From Leptospira kemamanensis (GTDB taxonomy: Bacteria > Spirochaetota > Leptospiria > Leptospirales > Leptospiraceae): a stretch of DNA of 64,000 nucleotides. Positions 17,274-24,195 of the stretch are shown in pieces. Numbering within the stretch: the stretch's first letter is position 1; each line of letters starts with the position of its first letter. The DNA lies in assembly GCF_004769665.1 (NCBI RefSeq), contig NZ_RQGG01000010.1:160303-224302 (forward strand). The letters run 5' to 3'. The notes under the pieces were generated by a model that made no database searches, was not told the DNA's origin, and worked only from the letters and a program-made list of their open reading frames with translations. Position numbers and translations under genes: made by a program.

Positions 17274-19769
17274 CATACAAAGGATATGTCCTTTGTCTTT
17301 TTTGCATGCTTCCATCGCTTTCGCGACAAGCATTCCTGGTTTTAATTTCGCTGGGTCAGCTTTAATGGCATGACCTGAAGAGAGTCCAGAGACAAGAAGA
17401 TCCCCTGGATAAATGGGCACCTGTGTGGCATCCACATGGATTTTGGTGATCCCAAGCAAAGCAACAAGCACATACTCCACACCTTTCTCTTGTTTTCCGA
17501 ACACAAGATTTGCATTGGAAACAGCAACACCAATCACATTTGTGGAGTAGGGGTGTTTAGAACGTCCAAGGACACCTGTTTCTTCCGTTGCTACCAGTAA
17601 ATCACCTGCAGTGATCACATCTTTTCCATCTAAACGGAAATACTTAGCAACACATTCTTCTCCACCATCTTTTGTAAGGCGAAGATTCCCTTCAAAAACA
17701 GACTCACCATTTGCATAAATCGCTTTTCCGGATCCAGTTAATTCAAATCCTGAAATCCCTTTCCCATCGGCAATGACTGCAAATTCCGATTGAGAAACAA
17801 ATCGCCCACCAGGTGACGTAGTCCCGGCACCCAAAACCCCAGCAGAACGAGTGTTATCTTTTCCTTTGGAAATTCCATACAAACCAATGGAATCACCAAA
17901 ACCAACTACACCGATTCCCGAAGAAACTCCAAGGACACCGGATCCATTTTTTGTATTTTTTCCATAAATGATTGCATCACTTGGTTGCGGAGGGACATAT
18001 CCTTTGGATGCAGATTCTGCTTCGCCAGTGATTTTCAATAATCCTGTATGGGAATTGAAATCATGTTCTTTTTCAGCATATGGGTGAGTATGTGGTTTAG
18101 GATCTCTTTTATCAGACAATCTTGGATCATCGGATAAAACAACTTTCCCTGGAACGGCCTCTCCATGGTTTGCGAGTAATACAATCCCTGCTTCGTCAAA
18201 CGCAGCTTTGGCGAGACGTTTATCGTTCCCTTGCACAACCACACCGGCTTTACTTTCCCCAGAGTGAGCAAGTTGCACGATTCCATGGGACTCAGTACTA
18301 GCCAATTTCAAACGTTTGTCATTCCCTTGAACAACAGTATTCCCTTCTTCACCACCATTGGGGGCGAGTTGCACAATCCCTTTTGCTGTTGTTGTTGCAT
18401 CTTTGAGTCTTGGATCATCACCAGTCACAACTTTGTCGATCGCAGTTTCACCAGCTTCTGCCAACTGCACAAGTCCAACCGCTTTTTTAGTAGCAATCTT
18501 TAGTCTGGAATCATTCCCTTGCACCGCAACACCAGGTCTAGTCTCACCATCTAACGCAAGTTCTACGATTCCAGGGTGTTCTGTGGAAGCATTTCGTAAA
18601 CGTTCATCATCCGATTGAACCACAAGCCCAGGCCTTGCTTCTCCACTTCTAGCCAATCGGACAAGACCATGAGTGAGTTCAGTGGCGATTTTTAGGCGTT
18701 TATCATTTCCTTGGACAGCAACACCTGGTTTTTCTTCTCCATCGGAAGCAAGTTCTACAATCCCTCTGTATTCTGTTGTGGCATCGCGAAGACGTCTGTC
18801 ATTGGACTGGACAACCACACCTTCTTTTACTTCCCCATCAACTGCAAGGCGAATGATACCAGACCTTAAAACAGAAGCGTAGGGGAGTGGTTCTCTTGTG
18901 GGGCCACCGGATTCTTTTTTATCGGCACTCGAATACAATTCGATTTCTATGACTTCGGTGACGTATTCTTTTTTGTTTGTTTGTTTTTCATCGATGAAAA
19001 CAATTTTCAAAAATCTTAAATTGACTGGTGGGAAACGCCACTTATACCAAGTCCCAGGTTCTGATAAAAAATAATTCTCTTCATGTAATTGGTGCCAAGT
19101 AAGATCATCTTCACTGTAGTATACAATGAATCGTTCTGGAAAATTCGTGATAGGATCATTTTTGGTCAACATCCGAAATTCTTCAATTCGGTTGACCGAT
19201 CCCATATCTAAAATGACATACTCATCCGCTGGTTCTTCCTTTTTTTTAGAAGACCAACCATAATCAGGTCTTGTATCAAATAAGTTTTCTTTTACATACA
19301 ACCGGTCTAATTCAGAACTGATTTGGATAGACTGAACCCCACTGATTAAAATTTTAAGAGGCCCGAAACTAATTCGATTTTTACCATTACTCGCTTTTCT
19401 CGAAATTTTAGAGATAAACTTCACATAACGAGCGCTAGTAAGCGAAAAAAGCCATTTAGCAGATGTTTTAAAGGATTTGCGAAAGGATGATTCTTGTAAA
19501 ATGGGTTCCCAATACTTTCCGTCGTGAGACAATTCAAACCGAAAAGAATCAGGGAAAAAATCTAATCCATCCTTTCCTGGCAATAATTCGATTCCATTAA
19601 AAAATACAACATCATCAAATTGAAAGATAATCGAGGAAAGAGAGGATACCTCCTTTTCTTCCATAAAGGATAAAAACTCGTTATTTTTGATTTCATAAGT
19701 TCCCGTCGTTGTAACGGTTTGAATGGGTAGAGAGTAGGGGTGACTTGTGCGGATTAAATGATCTTTCAT
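17259..19769 (-). CDS. Discoidin-like and phage-fibre-like repeat protein
   Basis: The protein has 836 residues. Residues 1-280 contain two discoidin (F5/8 type C)-like domains, seen as the pairs FRFELSHDGKYWEPI / ARYVKFIS and FIVYYSEDDLTWHQL / LRFLKIVF. Residues 299-554 are eight consecutive 32-residue repeats of the type GIVxLAxxGExxxGxVVQGNDxRL, which resemble phage tail-fibre repeats. The C-terminal 280 residues include a Gly-rich segment (IGVVGFGDSIGLYGIS). There is no signal peptide. It lies just downstream of rep. A phage-like or surface-binding role is possible but unproven. Confidence 0.8.
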   Translation of the reverse strand: MKDHLIRTSHPYSLPIQTVTTTGTYEIKNNEFLSFMEEKEVSSLSSIIFQFDDVVFFNGIELLPGKDGLDFFPDSFRFELSHDGKYWEPILQESSFRKSFKTSAKWLFSLTSARYVKFISKISRKASNGKNRISFGPLKILISGVQSIQISSELDRLYVKENLFDTRPDYGWSSKKKEEPADEYVILDMGSVNRIEEFRMLTKNDPITNFPERFIVYYSEDDLTWHQLHEENYFLSEPGTWYKWRFPPVNLRFLKIVFIDEKQTNKKEYVTEVIEIELYSSADKKESGGPTREPLPYASVLRSGIIRLAVDGEVKEGVVVQSNDRRLRDATTEYRGIVELASDGEEKPGVAVQGNDKRLKIATELTHGLVRLARSGEARPGLVVQSDDERLRNASTEHPGIVELALDGETRPGVAVQGNDSRLKIATKKAVGLVQLAEAGETAIDKVVTGDDPRLKDATTTAKGIVQLAPNGGEEGNTVVQGNDKRLKLASTESHGIVQLAHSGESKAGVVVQGNDKRLAKAAFDEAGIVLLANHGEAVPGKVVLSDDPRLSDKRDPKPHTHPYAEKEHDFNSHTGLLKITGEAESASKGYVPPQPSDAIIYGKNTKNGSGVLGVSSGIGVVGFGDSIGLYGISKGKDNTRSAGVLGAGTTSPGGRFVSQSEFAVIADGKGISGFELTGSGKAIYANGESVFEGNLRLTKDGGEECVAKYFRLDGKDVITAGDLLVATEETGVLGRSKHPYSTNVIGVAVSNANLVFGKQEKGVEYVLVALLGITKIHVDATQVPIYPGDLLVSGLSSGHAIKADPAKLKPGMLVAKAMEACKKDKGHILCMLTFS
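18108..18875 (-). repeat. Eight tandem 96-bp coding repeats
   Basis: This stretch of the repeat-protein gene encodes eight units of exactly 32 residues with no insertions. Each has G-I/L-V near the start, a central G-E, and a final (N/D)D-x-R-L. The units have diverged at the residue level, so recent expansion is unlikely. Alternating units resemble each other: units 2 and 4 share PGVAVQGND and KIAT. Confidence 0.85.
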
Positions 19770-19820
19770 GCGCTTTTTCTGTTATGATTCCTTCCAAAAA
19801 ATACCGTTTTTCTAATCAGT

Positions 19821-20744
19821 CTATCGAATTTCACTCACACGTGAACCTTCTTCCACTTCTGTAAACACAACCAGTACCACAGGTTTCACACGTTCCGTGA
19901 AATACATTTGGATGATTTGCCTAAGATGACCAAAAACCGCAGAAGTGACCACGATGACATTTCCGTCGGTCTCCACTTTCACTTGTTCCAGTTGTCGAAA
20001 GGAAGATTCTGTGAGTTGATGGGAAGCCCAAGTCAAAAACCCTGACCAAGAAGCAGGGTGGGGCGAGGTGGCAGGTGAGGATTGATTTTGCCCAGAATTA
20101 AGCACTTCTTTCCGTTGTAAACTGACAAGCTCGCGGCACAGTGTCTGCACATAAGAGACATTGGATTCCATGTGCAAACTCACTGCTTTGCGATAAGCTT
20201 CCAAAGCAATCTCTGGTCCAAATAAATCGACCAAGGATTCGAAATCTTTTTTTCCTTCTTTGTTTTGTCCCAAATTTTCTCCCAATTCCTTCGCGTTTGG
20301 TACATGGTTTGTATTTGAGATAGTTATATTAATATGGTTAGGGGTCCCGAGAGAACCCCCCTTCGTTTCCGATTTCGATCCCCCAGGGGTCTCCTGTCCT
20401 GCCTCCCTGAGGTGTATTTGTGTATCTCCCAGAGGGGTAATTTTGGAACCCTCATAATGGAAGGAAAAGTGATATCTGGTGGAGGTTCGACCGCTCCCTG
20501 GGACTTGGAAGAGGAGGCCTGCTTGGGTTAATTCTTTTTTCGCGGAAACGATGGATTTTTTGGTTTTGAATCCGGTAAGGCGCATCAAAGTTTCCGTGTT
20601 TGGCCAAACAGGTTTGAAATTATAGTCACTGAATTTTAGGAGGACCGGATATAGGGTCTTCGCCGCATGAGATAACTCTGCCCAGACACCAGAATCAATG
20701 ATGTCGGTCATCAGGCGGATATAGGGGTGACGTAAGTCGCTCAC
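19821..20744 (-). CDS. Plasmid-type replication initiator (Rep)
   Basis: From a GTG at 20744 the protein has 307 residues. A GGAGGAG Shine-Dalgarno (20749-20755) sits 4 nt upstream, which favours this start over an in-frame ATG at 20810. Residues 10-95 form a winged-helix domain (ETLMRLTGFKTKKSIVSAKKEL) of the kind found in plasmid and small-chromosome initiators. A Ser/Pro/Gln-rich linker and a basic C-terminal domain follow. With parB and parA next to it and an origin-like leader, it is probably the initiator of this replicon. Confidence 0.72.
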   Translation of the reverse strand: MSDLRHPYIRLMTDIIDSGVWAELSHAAKTLYPVLLKFSDYNFKPVWPNTETLMRLTGFKTKKSIVSAKKELTQAGLLFQVPGSGRTSTRYHFSFHYEGSKITPLGDTQIHLREAGQETPGGSKSETKGGSLGTPNHINITISNTNHVPNAKELGENLGQNKEGKKDFESLVDLFGPEIALEAYRKAVSLHMESNVSYVQTLCRELVSLQRKEVLNSGQNQSSPATSPHPASWSGFLTWASHQLTESSFRQLEQVKVETDGNVIVVTSAVFGHLRQIIQMYFTERVKPVVLVVFTEVEEGSRVSEIR

Positions 20745-20803
20745 AGGACTCCTCCATTTTTCTGCAAAAATGAAACTAATTTTAAGCAAATAAAATGAAG
20801 GAG

Positions 20804-20832
20804 TTGACATTATCTGACATAATGTTAATTAT
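20804..20832 (+). promoter_or_regulatory. Sigma70-type promoter opposing rep
   Basis: A perfect TTGACA (20804-20809) is followed after 17 bp by AATTAT (20827-20832, 4 of 6 matches to TATAAT). It would start plus-strand transcription near 20839, antisense to the rep leader. A 20-bp palindrome covers its -10 region. Confidence 0.5.
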
Positions 20833-20835
20833 GTC
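20816..20835. promoter_or_regulatory. Perfect palindrome, probable operator
   Basis: GACATAAT-gtta-ATTATGTC has perfect 8-bp arms. A further TGACATTAT copy lies at 20805-20813 and another ATTATGTC at 20973-20980, so the half-site is repeated around the rep leader. Rep itself is a natural candidate to bind here. Confidence 0.55.
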
Positions 20836-20838
20836 TCA

Positions 20839-20898
20839 TCCAACAACATTCCTTCGGGAAACCCCGACCCCCTGGTGTTCCAGGGGAATTTTTTTCTT
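20839..20898 (+). ncRNA. Candidate antisense (counter-transcribed) RNA of rep
   Basis: A transcript from the promoter at 20804-20832 would be about 60 nt long. It contains a TTCC-TTCG-GGAA hairpin with a UUCG tetraloop (20849-20860) and a terminator stem (20869-20886) followed by T-rich sequence. It is fully complementary to the leader of a rep mRNA starting near 20976. Many plasmids control Rep synthesis with such RNAs. There is no expression evidence, so it is a prediction. Confidence 0.45.
20869..20898 (+). terminator. Rho-independent terminator inside the rep leader
   Basis: CCCCTGG (20869-20875), loop TGTT and CCAGGGG (20880-20886) are followed by AATTTTTTTCTT. The T-tract is on the plus strand, so the terminator acts on leftward-opposing transcripts and not on rep or parB, which are both on the minus strand. 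This is the strongest clue to a plus-strand RNA here. Confidence 0.75.
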
Positions 20899-20982
20899 TG
20901 TCGGGTTGGGACAAAACTTGCCCCACACCTTCCCTCTGCAGGAAAGGCTTTTGCTCAAACTCAAATAGTTTTATTATGTCAC

Positions 20983-21010
20983 ATTATTGTCGGATTCTGG
21001 TAGATGTCAA
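20983..21010 (-). promoter_or_regulatory. Probable rep promoter
   Basis: On the minus strand TTGACA (complement of 21005-21010) is separated by 16 bp from AATAAT (complement of 20983-20988, 5 of 6 matches). Transcription would start near 20976 and give rep a leader of about 230 nt. A TGTCGGA half-site (20988-20994) lies in the spacer. Confidence 0.55.
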
Positions 21011-21032
21011 GTTCGTACAGTATTTTTCCCAG

Positions 21033-21078
21033 TAGGTACTTAAAATTTTTTTCCTAAGTACTTGACTGCTTAGTACTT
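21033..21078. repeat. Three iteron-like TARGTACTT repeats
   Basis: TAGGTACTT (21033-21041), TAAGTACTT (21055-21063) and TTAGTACTT (21070-21078) are direct repeats spaced 22 and 15 bp apart. The core AAGTACTT is itself palindromic. A related GTACGTACTT lies upstream of parA at 22831-22840. Confidence 0.5.
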
Positions 21079-21085
21079 GTTTGGG

Positions 21086-21907
21086 TTACGCCGAATCTCC
21101 GTATTTTTTAGAAAGTTCCTTTCTTACGAATTTATAAATATCGCCAAGTAGGATTTCGTCGTCGGATTGGATTTGGATTCCGTTGGTTGTTCTTCTGATT
21201 TTATAACCAGAAAGGGTAGTGGGATTCGTTTTTTGAGGCTCACCGGACTTAACCTGTTTATTGAAATCTTTGGCGTCTTTGACGGTTTTTAAGGCACCCT
21301 TGTGGTAGAGTGTTAAAAATTCATCCAAACTTCCTTTTTTGGCAGCTTGTGCAGCTTGAACGAGTAAGTTCTTATTGTAGATTTCGTTTTTTTTGCACTT
21401 TTCTAAATCGGCCTTTGACATCGATGTGATCGACAAAACCTCTGTCATGTAACTTCGGCTTTTGCCAAACAAATCTCCCAATTCTTGGTCCGTATACTGG
21501 TGAGCATTTTTTAGAAAGAGAAGGGCGTCGACTTCTTCATAGGGGGATAAGTTTTCCCTTTGTAAGTTTTCAATGACTGCTAATTTATAAATTTCTTTGT
21601 CGGGTCGGTTTAAGATCTTACATTCGATCTCGGGCCAGCCAAGAGATTTTGCGGCGTGGTAACGCCTTTCCCCTGCGATGATTTTATAAGTTCCTTCTTT
21701 GTCACTTTTGGAAACGATAATGGGTTGGAGTAGGCCATCCGCTTTTAAGGTCTGTGCCAACTCTTCGATCCCTTTTTTTCTCTCTTGTCTGGGTTGGTGT
21801 TCAGAAGGTTGGATTTTATCCATCCGGATGGTACGAATGGTTCCGTCTAAATTTTCCGCTTGGTAGATGTCGGCTAGAGATCCGAGGCGTTTACTTTTTA
21901 AGCTCAC
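21086..21907 (-). CDS. parB: ParB partition protein
   Basis: From a GTG at 21907, preceded by GGAGG with a 6-nt spacer, the protein has 273 residues; it overlaps parA by 17 nt. It contains the ParB/Spo0J nuclease-like fold with the CTP-binding GERRYHAAK motif and an HTH (DQELGDLFGKSRSYMTEVLSI). A basic linker and a C-terminal dimerisation segment follow. It should bind a centromere-like parS and work with ParA in replicon segregation. Confidence 0.93.
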   Translation of the reverse strand: MSLKSKRLGSLADIYQAENLDGTIRTIRMDKIQPSEHQPRQERKKGIEELAQTLKADGLLQPIIVSKSDKEGTYKIIAGERRYHAAKSLGWPEIECKILNRPDKEIYKLAVIENLQRENLSPYEEVDALLFLKNAHQYTDQELGDLFGKSRSYMTEVLSITSMSKADLEKCKKNEIYNKNLLVQAAQAAKKGSLDEFLTLYHKGALKTVKDAKDFNKQVKSGEPQKTNPTTLSGYKIRRTTNGIQIQSDDEILLGDIYKFVRKELSKKYGDSA

Positions 21908-22643
21908 TGAGAACCTCCTCAATAAAACCTTCATACTCCTGCGATTGTCTAGAAGATCGGTTGTAATCGTAGACTGATTTTTTAGCCAAATGACTTTCTC
22001 CAATCGCCACTCCATCGGAGATGGTGTGTTCAAAAATCCGGAAGTATTTTGTGAGAACAGGAAGAATGGTTTTTGTAAGTAGGGTTTGGGGTTTCAGTTG
22101 GGTGATTAGGGCACCTAGAATTTCCAGGTCGGGATTAATTCTTTTTTTAATGGAGGAGATGGTTTGTTGTAAACCCATGATTCCATCCATGGAAAATTTC
22201 TCCGCTTGTAAAGGGATGAGAACGTAGTTTGCCGCCACAAGACTATTCACGGTGAAAATGGAAAGGGAAGGTGGGCAGTCGATGATGACGAAGTCGAAAT
22301 CTTTTAGCCCAGAAAGAGAGTCCCTTAAAATGTAGGGAGCCTCAACAGAATTGACGGATACTGTTTCCATTTCCGCCAAACGCATGCTAGATGGCGCGAT
22401 CCACAAATGCTCGTTATACGCCGGTGTGATGATGTCTTTGATATGAGCAGAATTCTGGAATAAATGTGCAAGGTCCTTTTCAACGGTTTCCGGGTTTAGA
22501 AAGATTCCCGTAGAGTTTGCCTGAGGATCCATATCGATGAGTAAGGTTTTGAGATTTCGGCGAGCCAATCCCATGGCAAGATTCAAAGAAGTAGTTGTTT
22601 TTCCCTCTCCGCCTTTTTGATTCGCAACTGCAATGGTGATCAT
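21891..22643 (-). CDS. parA: ParA partition ATPase
   Basis: This 250-residue ParA/Soj-type ATPase has the deviant Walker A KGGEGKTT (10-17), the Walker A' region IDMDPQAN and Walker B FVIIDCPPS. It lacks the N-terminal HTH of type Ia plasmid ParA proteins, so it cannot autoregulate by that domain. It uses ATP-dependent nucleoid binding to move ParB-bound replicons. It is the first gene of a parA-parB-rep run on the minus strand and is divergent from the regulator at 22874. Confidence 0.95.
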   Translation of the reverse strand: MITIAVANQKGGEGKTTTSLNLAMGLARRNLKTLLIDMDPQANSTGIFLNPETVEKDLAHLFQNSAHIKDIITPAYNEHLWIAPSSMRLAEMETVSVNSVEAPYILRDSLSGLKDFDFVIIDCPPSLSIFTVNSLVAANYVLIPLQAEKFSMDGIMGLQQTISSIKKRINPDLEILGALITQLKPQTLLTKTILPVLTKYFRIFEHTISDGVAIGESHLAKKSVYDYNRSSRQSQEYEGFIEEVLSELKK

Positions 22644-22744
22644 CTATCTCTTGTTTCCCTTCCCAATTGGTATGCTTTCTTTTTGAAAAATTGGGATCAA
22701 TTGAATTTTTGGAAATCACCAAAAAAAGGATTTTTGGATGGTTT

Positions 22745-22753
22745 CTATCCACA
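22745..22753 (+). other. DnaA-box-like sequence
   Basis: CTATCCACA differs from the DnaA-box consensus TTATCCACA at one position and lies just before the first palindromic operator upstream of parA. One near-match in AT-rich DNA is weak evidence, but its place beside replication genes makes it worth recording. Confidence 0.25.
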
Positions 22754-22754
22754 T

Positions 22755-22770
22755 TGTCGGACATCCGACA
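22755..22770. promoter_or_regulatory. Palindromic operator or parS-like site, copy 1
   Basis: TGTCGGA-CA-TCCGACA has perfect 7-bp arms and lies between the divergent parA and regulator genes. A second copy begins 51 bp away, about five helical turns, placing both on one DNA face. ParB or the neighbouring regulator could bind. Confidence 0.65.
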
Positions 22771-22806
22771 TACCAAAAATTAGCAAAAACTATCTCGTCT
22801 CTTTTG

Positions 22807-22820
22807 GTCGGACATCCGAC
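22807..22820. promoter_or_regulatory. Palindromic operator or parS-like site, copy 2
   Basis: GTCGGA-CA-TCCGAC has 6-bp arms and is identical to copy 1 over its whole length. It lies 54 bp before the ATG of the divergent regulator gene. Together the two copies flank the region where the parA promoter should lie. Confidence 0.65.
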
Positions 22821-22873
22821 ATTTAAATCGGTACGTACTTGACAAAGTGATTAAATTTAAACAGTTTCATAGC

Positions 22874-24193
22874 ATGCCTTCACACACCGCCTCCTTGTTT
22901 GCTTCGGGCAAAACAGGCAAAGATTGGATGGATTCCGTCCTACCAACTTTGTGGGTTGAGTTGTGTACCGAATTTGATTTGCATTGTGGCGTCGTTGTCA
23001 TTAAGGCAGATCAGGAAGATTCGTTTTATGAATCTGCCAGTTTTGGTTACAGTGAAGATGGATTTTATTATTCTTTTTTAAACCGAGGTTCGGTCCATTG
23101 GGAGACTCTGATGACCTCTCTGGAACCAGTTTCCTTTCCAGGTGTGGAGTTCCCCCTTTTTGGGAAAAACACAAATGCTCTTGGGATCCGAATCCACGCT
23201 GGAGAAAGTGTGGGTTTTCTTTTGGTGGAGTTGGAAGGCAAACCAAGTTTCTCCGTCCTCAGTCTTCTGATTTTGTTTGCTGAAAAAATTGGAATCGAAT
23301 GGGGGAAGGGAAACCAATTCATTCCAGTTCCCGTTCAAACCTTGCTCCCTGAAGATTCGTCACATTCTATTTTTAGGGATGAAATTTCGAACTTAGAAGT
23401 TGCGATCCAGGAATTCCATTCCAAGCGAATTGTCTCAATTTTTGGAGCACCTGGGATAGGGAAAAAGACGCTCGCAAAATGGATCCACCAGAACCAAAAT
23501 CCAGGGGCTCCCATTCTTGTTGTGGAGTCTCTCCCTGATCATTTTGGCAAATTTGAGAAGGCGATTTCTGAGTGGGGAAAGGAAACCAATTTAGGAAGTC
23601 TTGTGTTTACGAAGGTCCAATCCTTCTCTTTGGGTCAGCAGCAGATCCTGGTGGATTGGTGGTCGAAGTCGGGATTTCAAGGTTTTCTGTTTCTACTTGG
23701 CCCCACAGAATTTGGACAAGAAATTTTACCTGAATTCAGCCAACTCCTGCAAACGAATTCTGTTTTTTTACCTTCTTTGAGTTTATTTCCCAAACCTAAT
23801 TTGGTTCGAATCATCCAGTCTATTTTCCAAGAGCTTTGCCGAACGCAAAATCGGTTAGGACTGGTTCTGGCTCCGGCAGCGGAAAAGGAACTTTCGACTA
23901 GAGTTTACCAGGAAAATTTTGTGGAACTTCGGAATCGAATTCTATCGGGAATCCTCACTTGCCGCACCCAAACGGTGGAAGTATCTGACCTGGAAGTGGG
24001 CAAAATCCGGATGGAATTAGAGATCCCCGATGCGGAAGATTTAGACTTGCGGCGAGGGATAGAGGCCTTAGAAAGGCAGAAGATTCTTTTGGCTATGAGG
24101 ATATTTTCCGGTAACCAAATTCGGATGGCAAAGGCACTGGGAATCTCGAGGGGTTCCCTCCAATACAAAATGAAACAACTTGGTTTGATGTAA
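22874..24193 (+). CDS. Degenerate NtrC-like regulator with Fis-type HTH
   Basis: From the ATG at 22874 the protein has 439 residues (a GTG at 22847 would add nine); neither start has a clear Shine-Dalgarno. The N-terminal part is GAF-like. The centre has a P-loop FGAPGIGKKT (about 190-199), but I find no Walker B acidic pair and no GAFTGA loop, so it cannot act as a normal sigma54 activator. The C-terminus is a Fis-type HTH (GNQIRMAKALGISRGSLQYKMKQLG). Lying next to parA, it may control replication or partition genes. Confidence 0.75.
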   Translation: MPSHTASLFASGKTGKDWMDSVLPTLWVELCTEFDLHCGVVVIKADQEDSFYESASFGYSEDGFYYSFLNRGSVHWETLMTSLEPVSFPGVEFPLFGKNTNALGIRIHAGESVGFLLVELEGKPSFSVLSLLILFAEKIGIEWGKGNQFIPVPVQTLLPEDSSHSIFRDEISNLEVAIQEFHSKRIVSIFGAPGIGKKTLAKWIHQNQNPGAPILVVESLPDHFGKFEKAISEWGKETNLGSLVFTKVQSFSLGQQQILVDWWSKSGFQGFLFLLGPTEFGQEILPEFSQLLQTNSVFLPSLSLFPKPNLVRIIQSIFQELCRTQNRLGLVLAPAAEKELSTRVYQENFVELRNRILSGILTCRTQTVEVSDLEVGKIRMELEIPDAEDLDLRRGIEALERQKILLAMRIFSGNQIRMAKALGISRGSLQYKMKQLGLM

Positions 24194-24195
24194 AG

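Larger units (their letters stand above)
20745..21085. other. Origin-like control region between rep and parB
   Basis: This 341-bp stretch has no credible gene but is dense in signals: a rep promoter on the minus strand, an opposing promoter with a UUCG hairpin and terminator on the plus strand, a 20-bp palindrome, three 9-bp TARGTACTT repeats, and two TGTCGG(A/G) half-sites (20899-20905 and 20988-20994). ATTATGTC occurs twice (20828 and 20973). This density, next to an initiator gene, suggests the replicon's origin and copy-control region. That is inference. Confidence 0.55.

Noticed and set aside
18108..18875. CRISPR-like or non-coding repeat array
   Set aside because: The period is 96 bp, in frame, with diverged units inside one long coding frame, so these are protein repeats.
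20745..20810. Longer Rep start at the ATG at 20810
   Set aside because: The extra 22 residues look like a hydrophobic translation of the leader, and the GTG at 20744 has a GGAGGAG directly upstream, so the shorter form is preferred.
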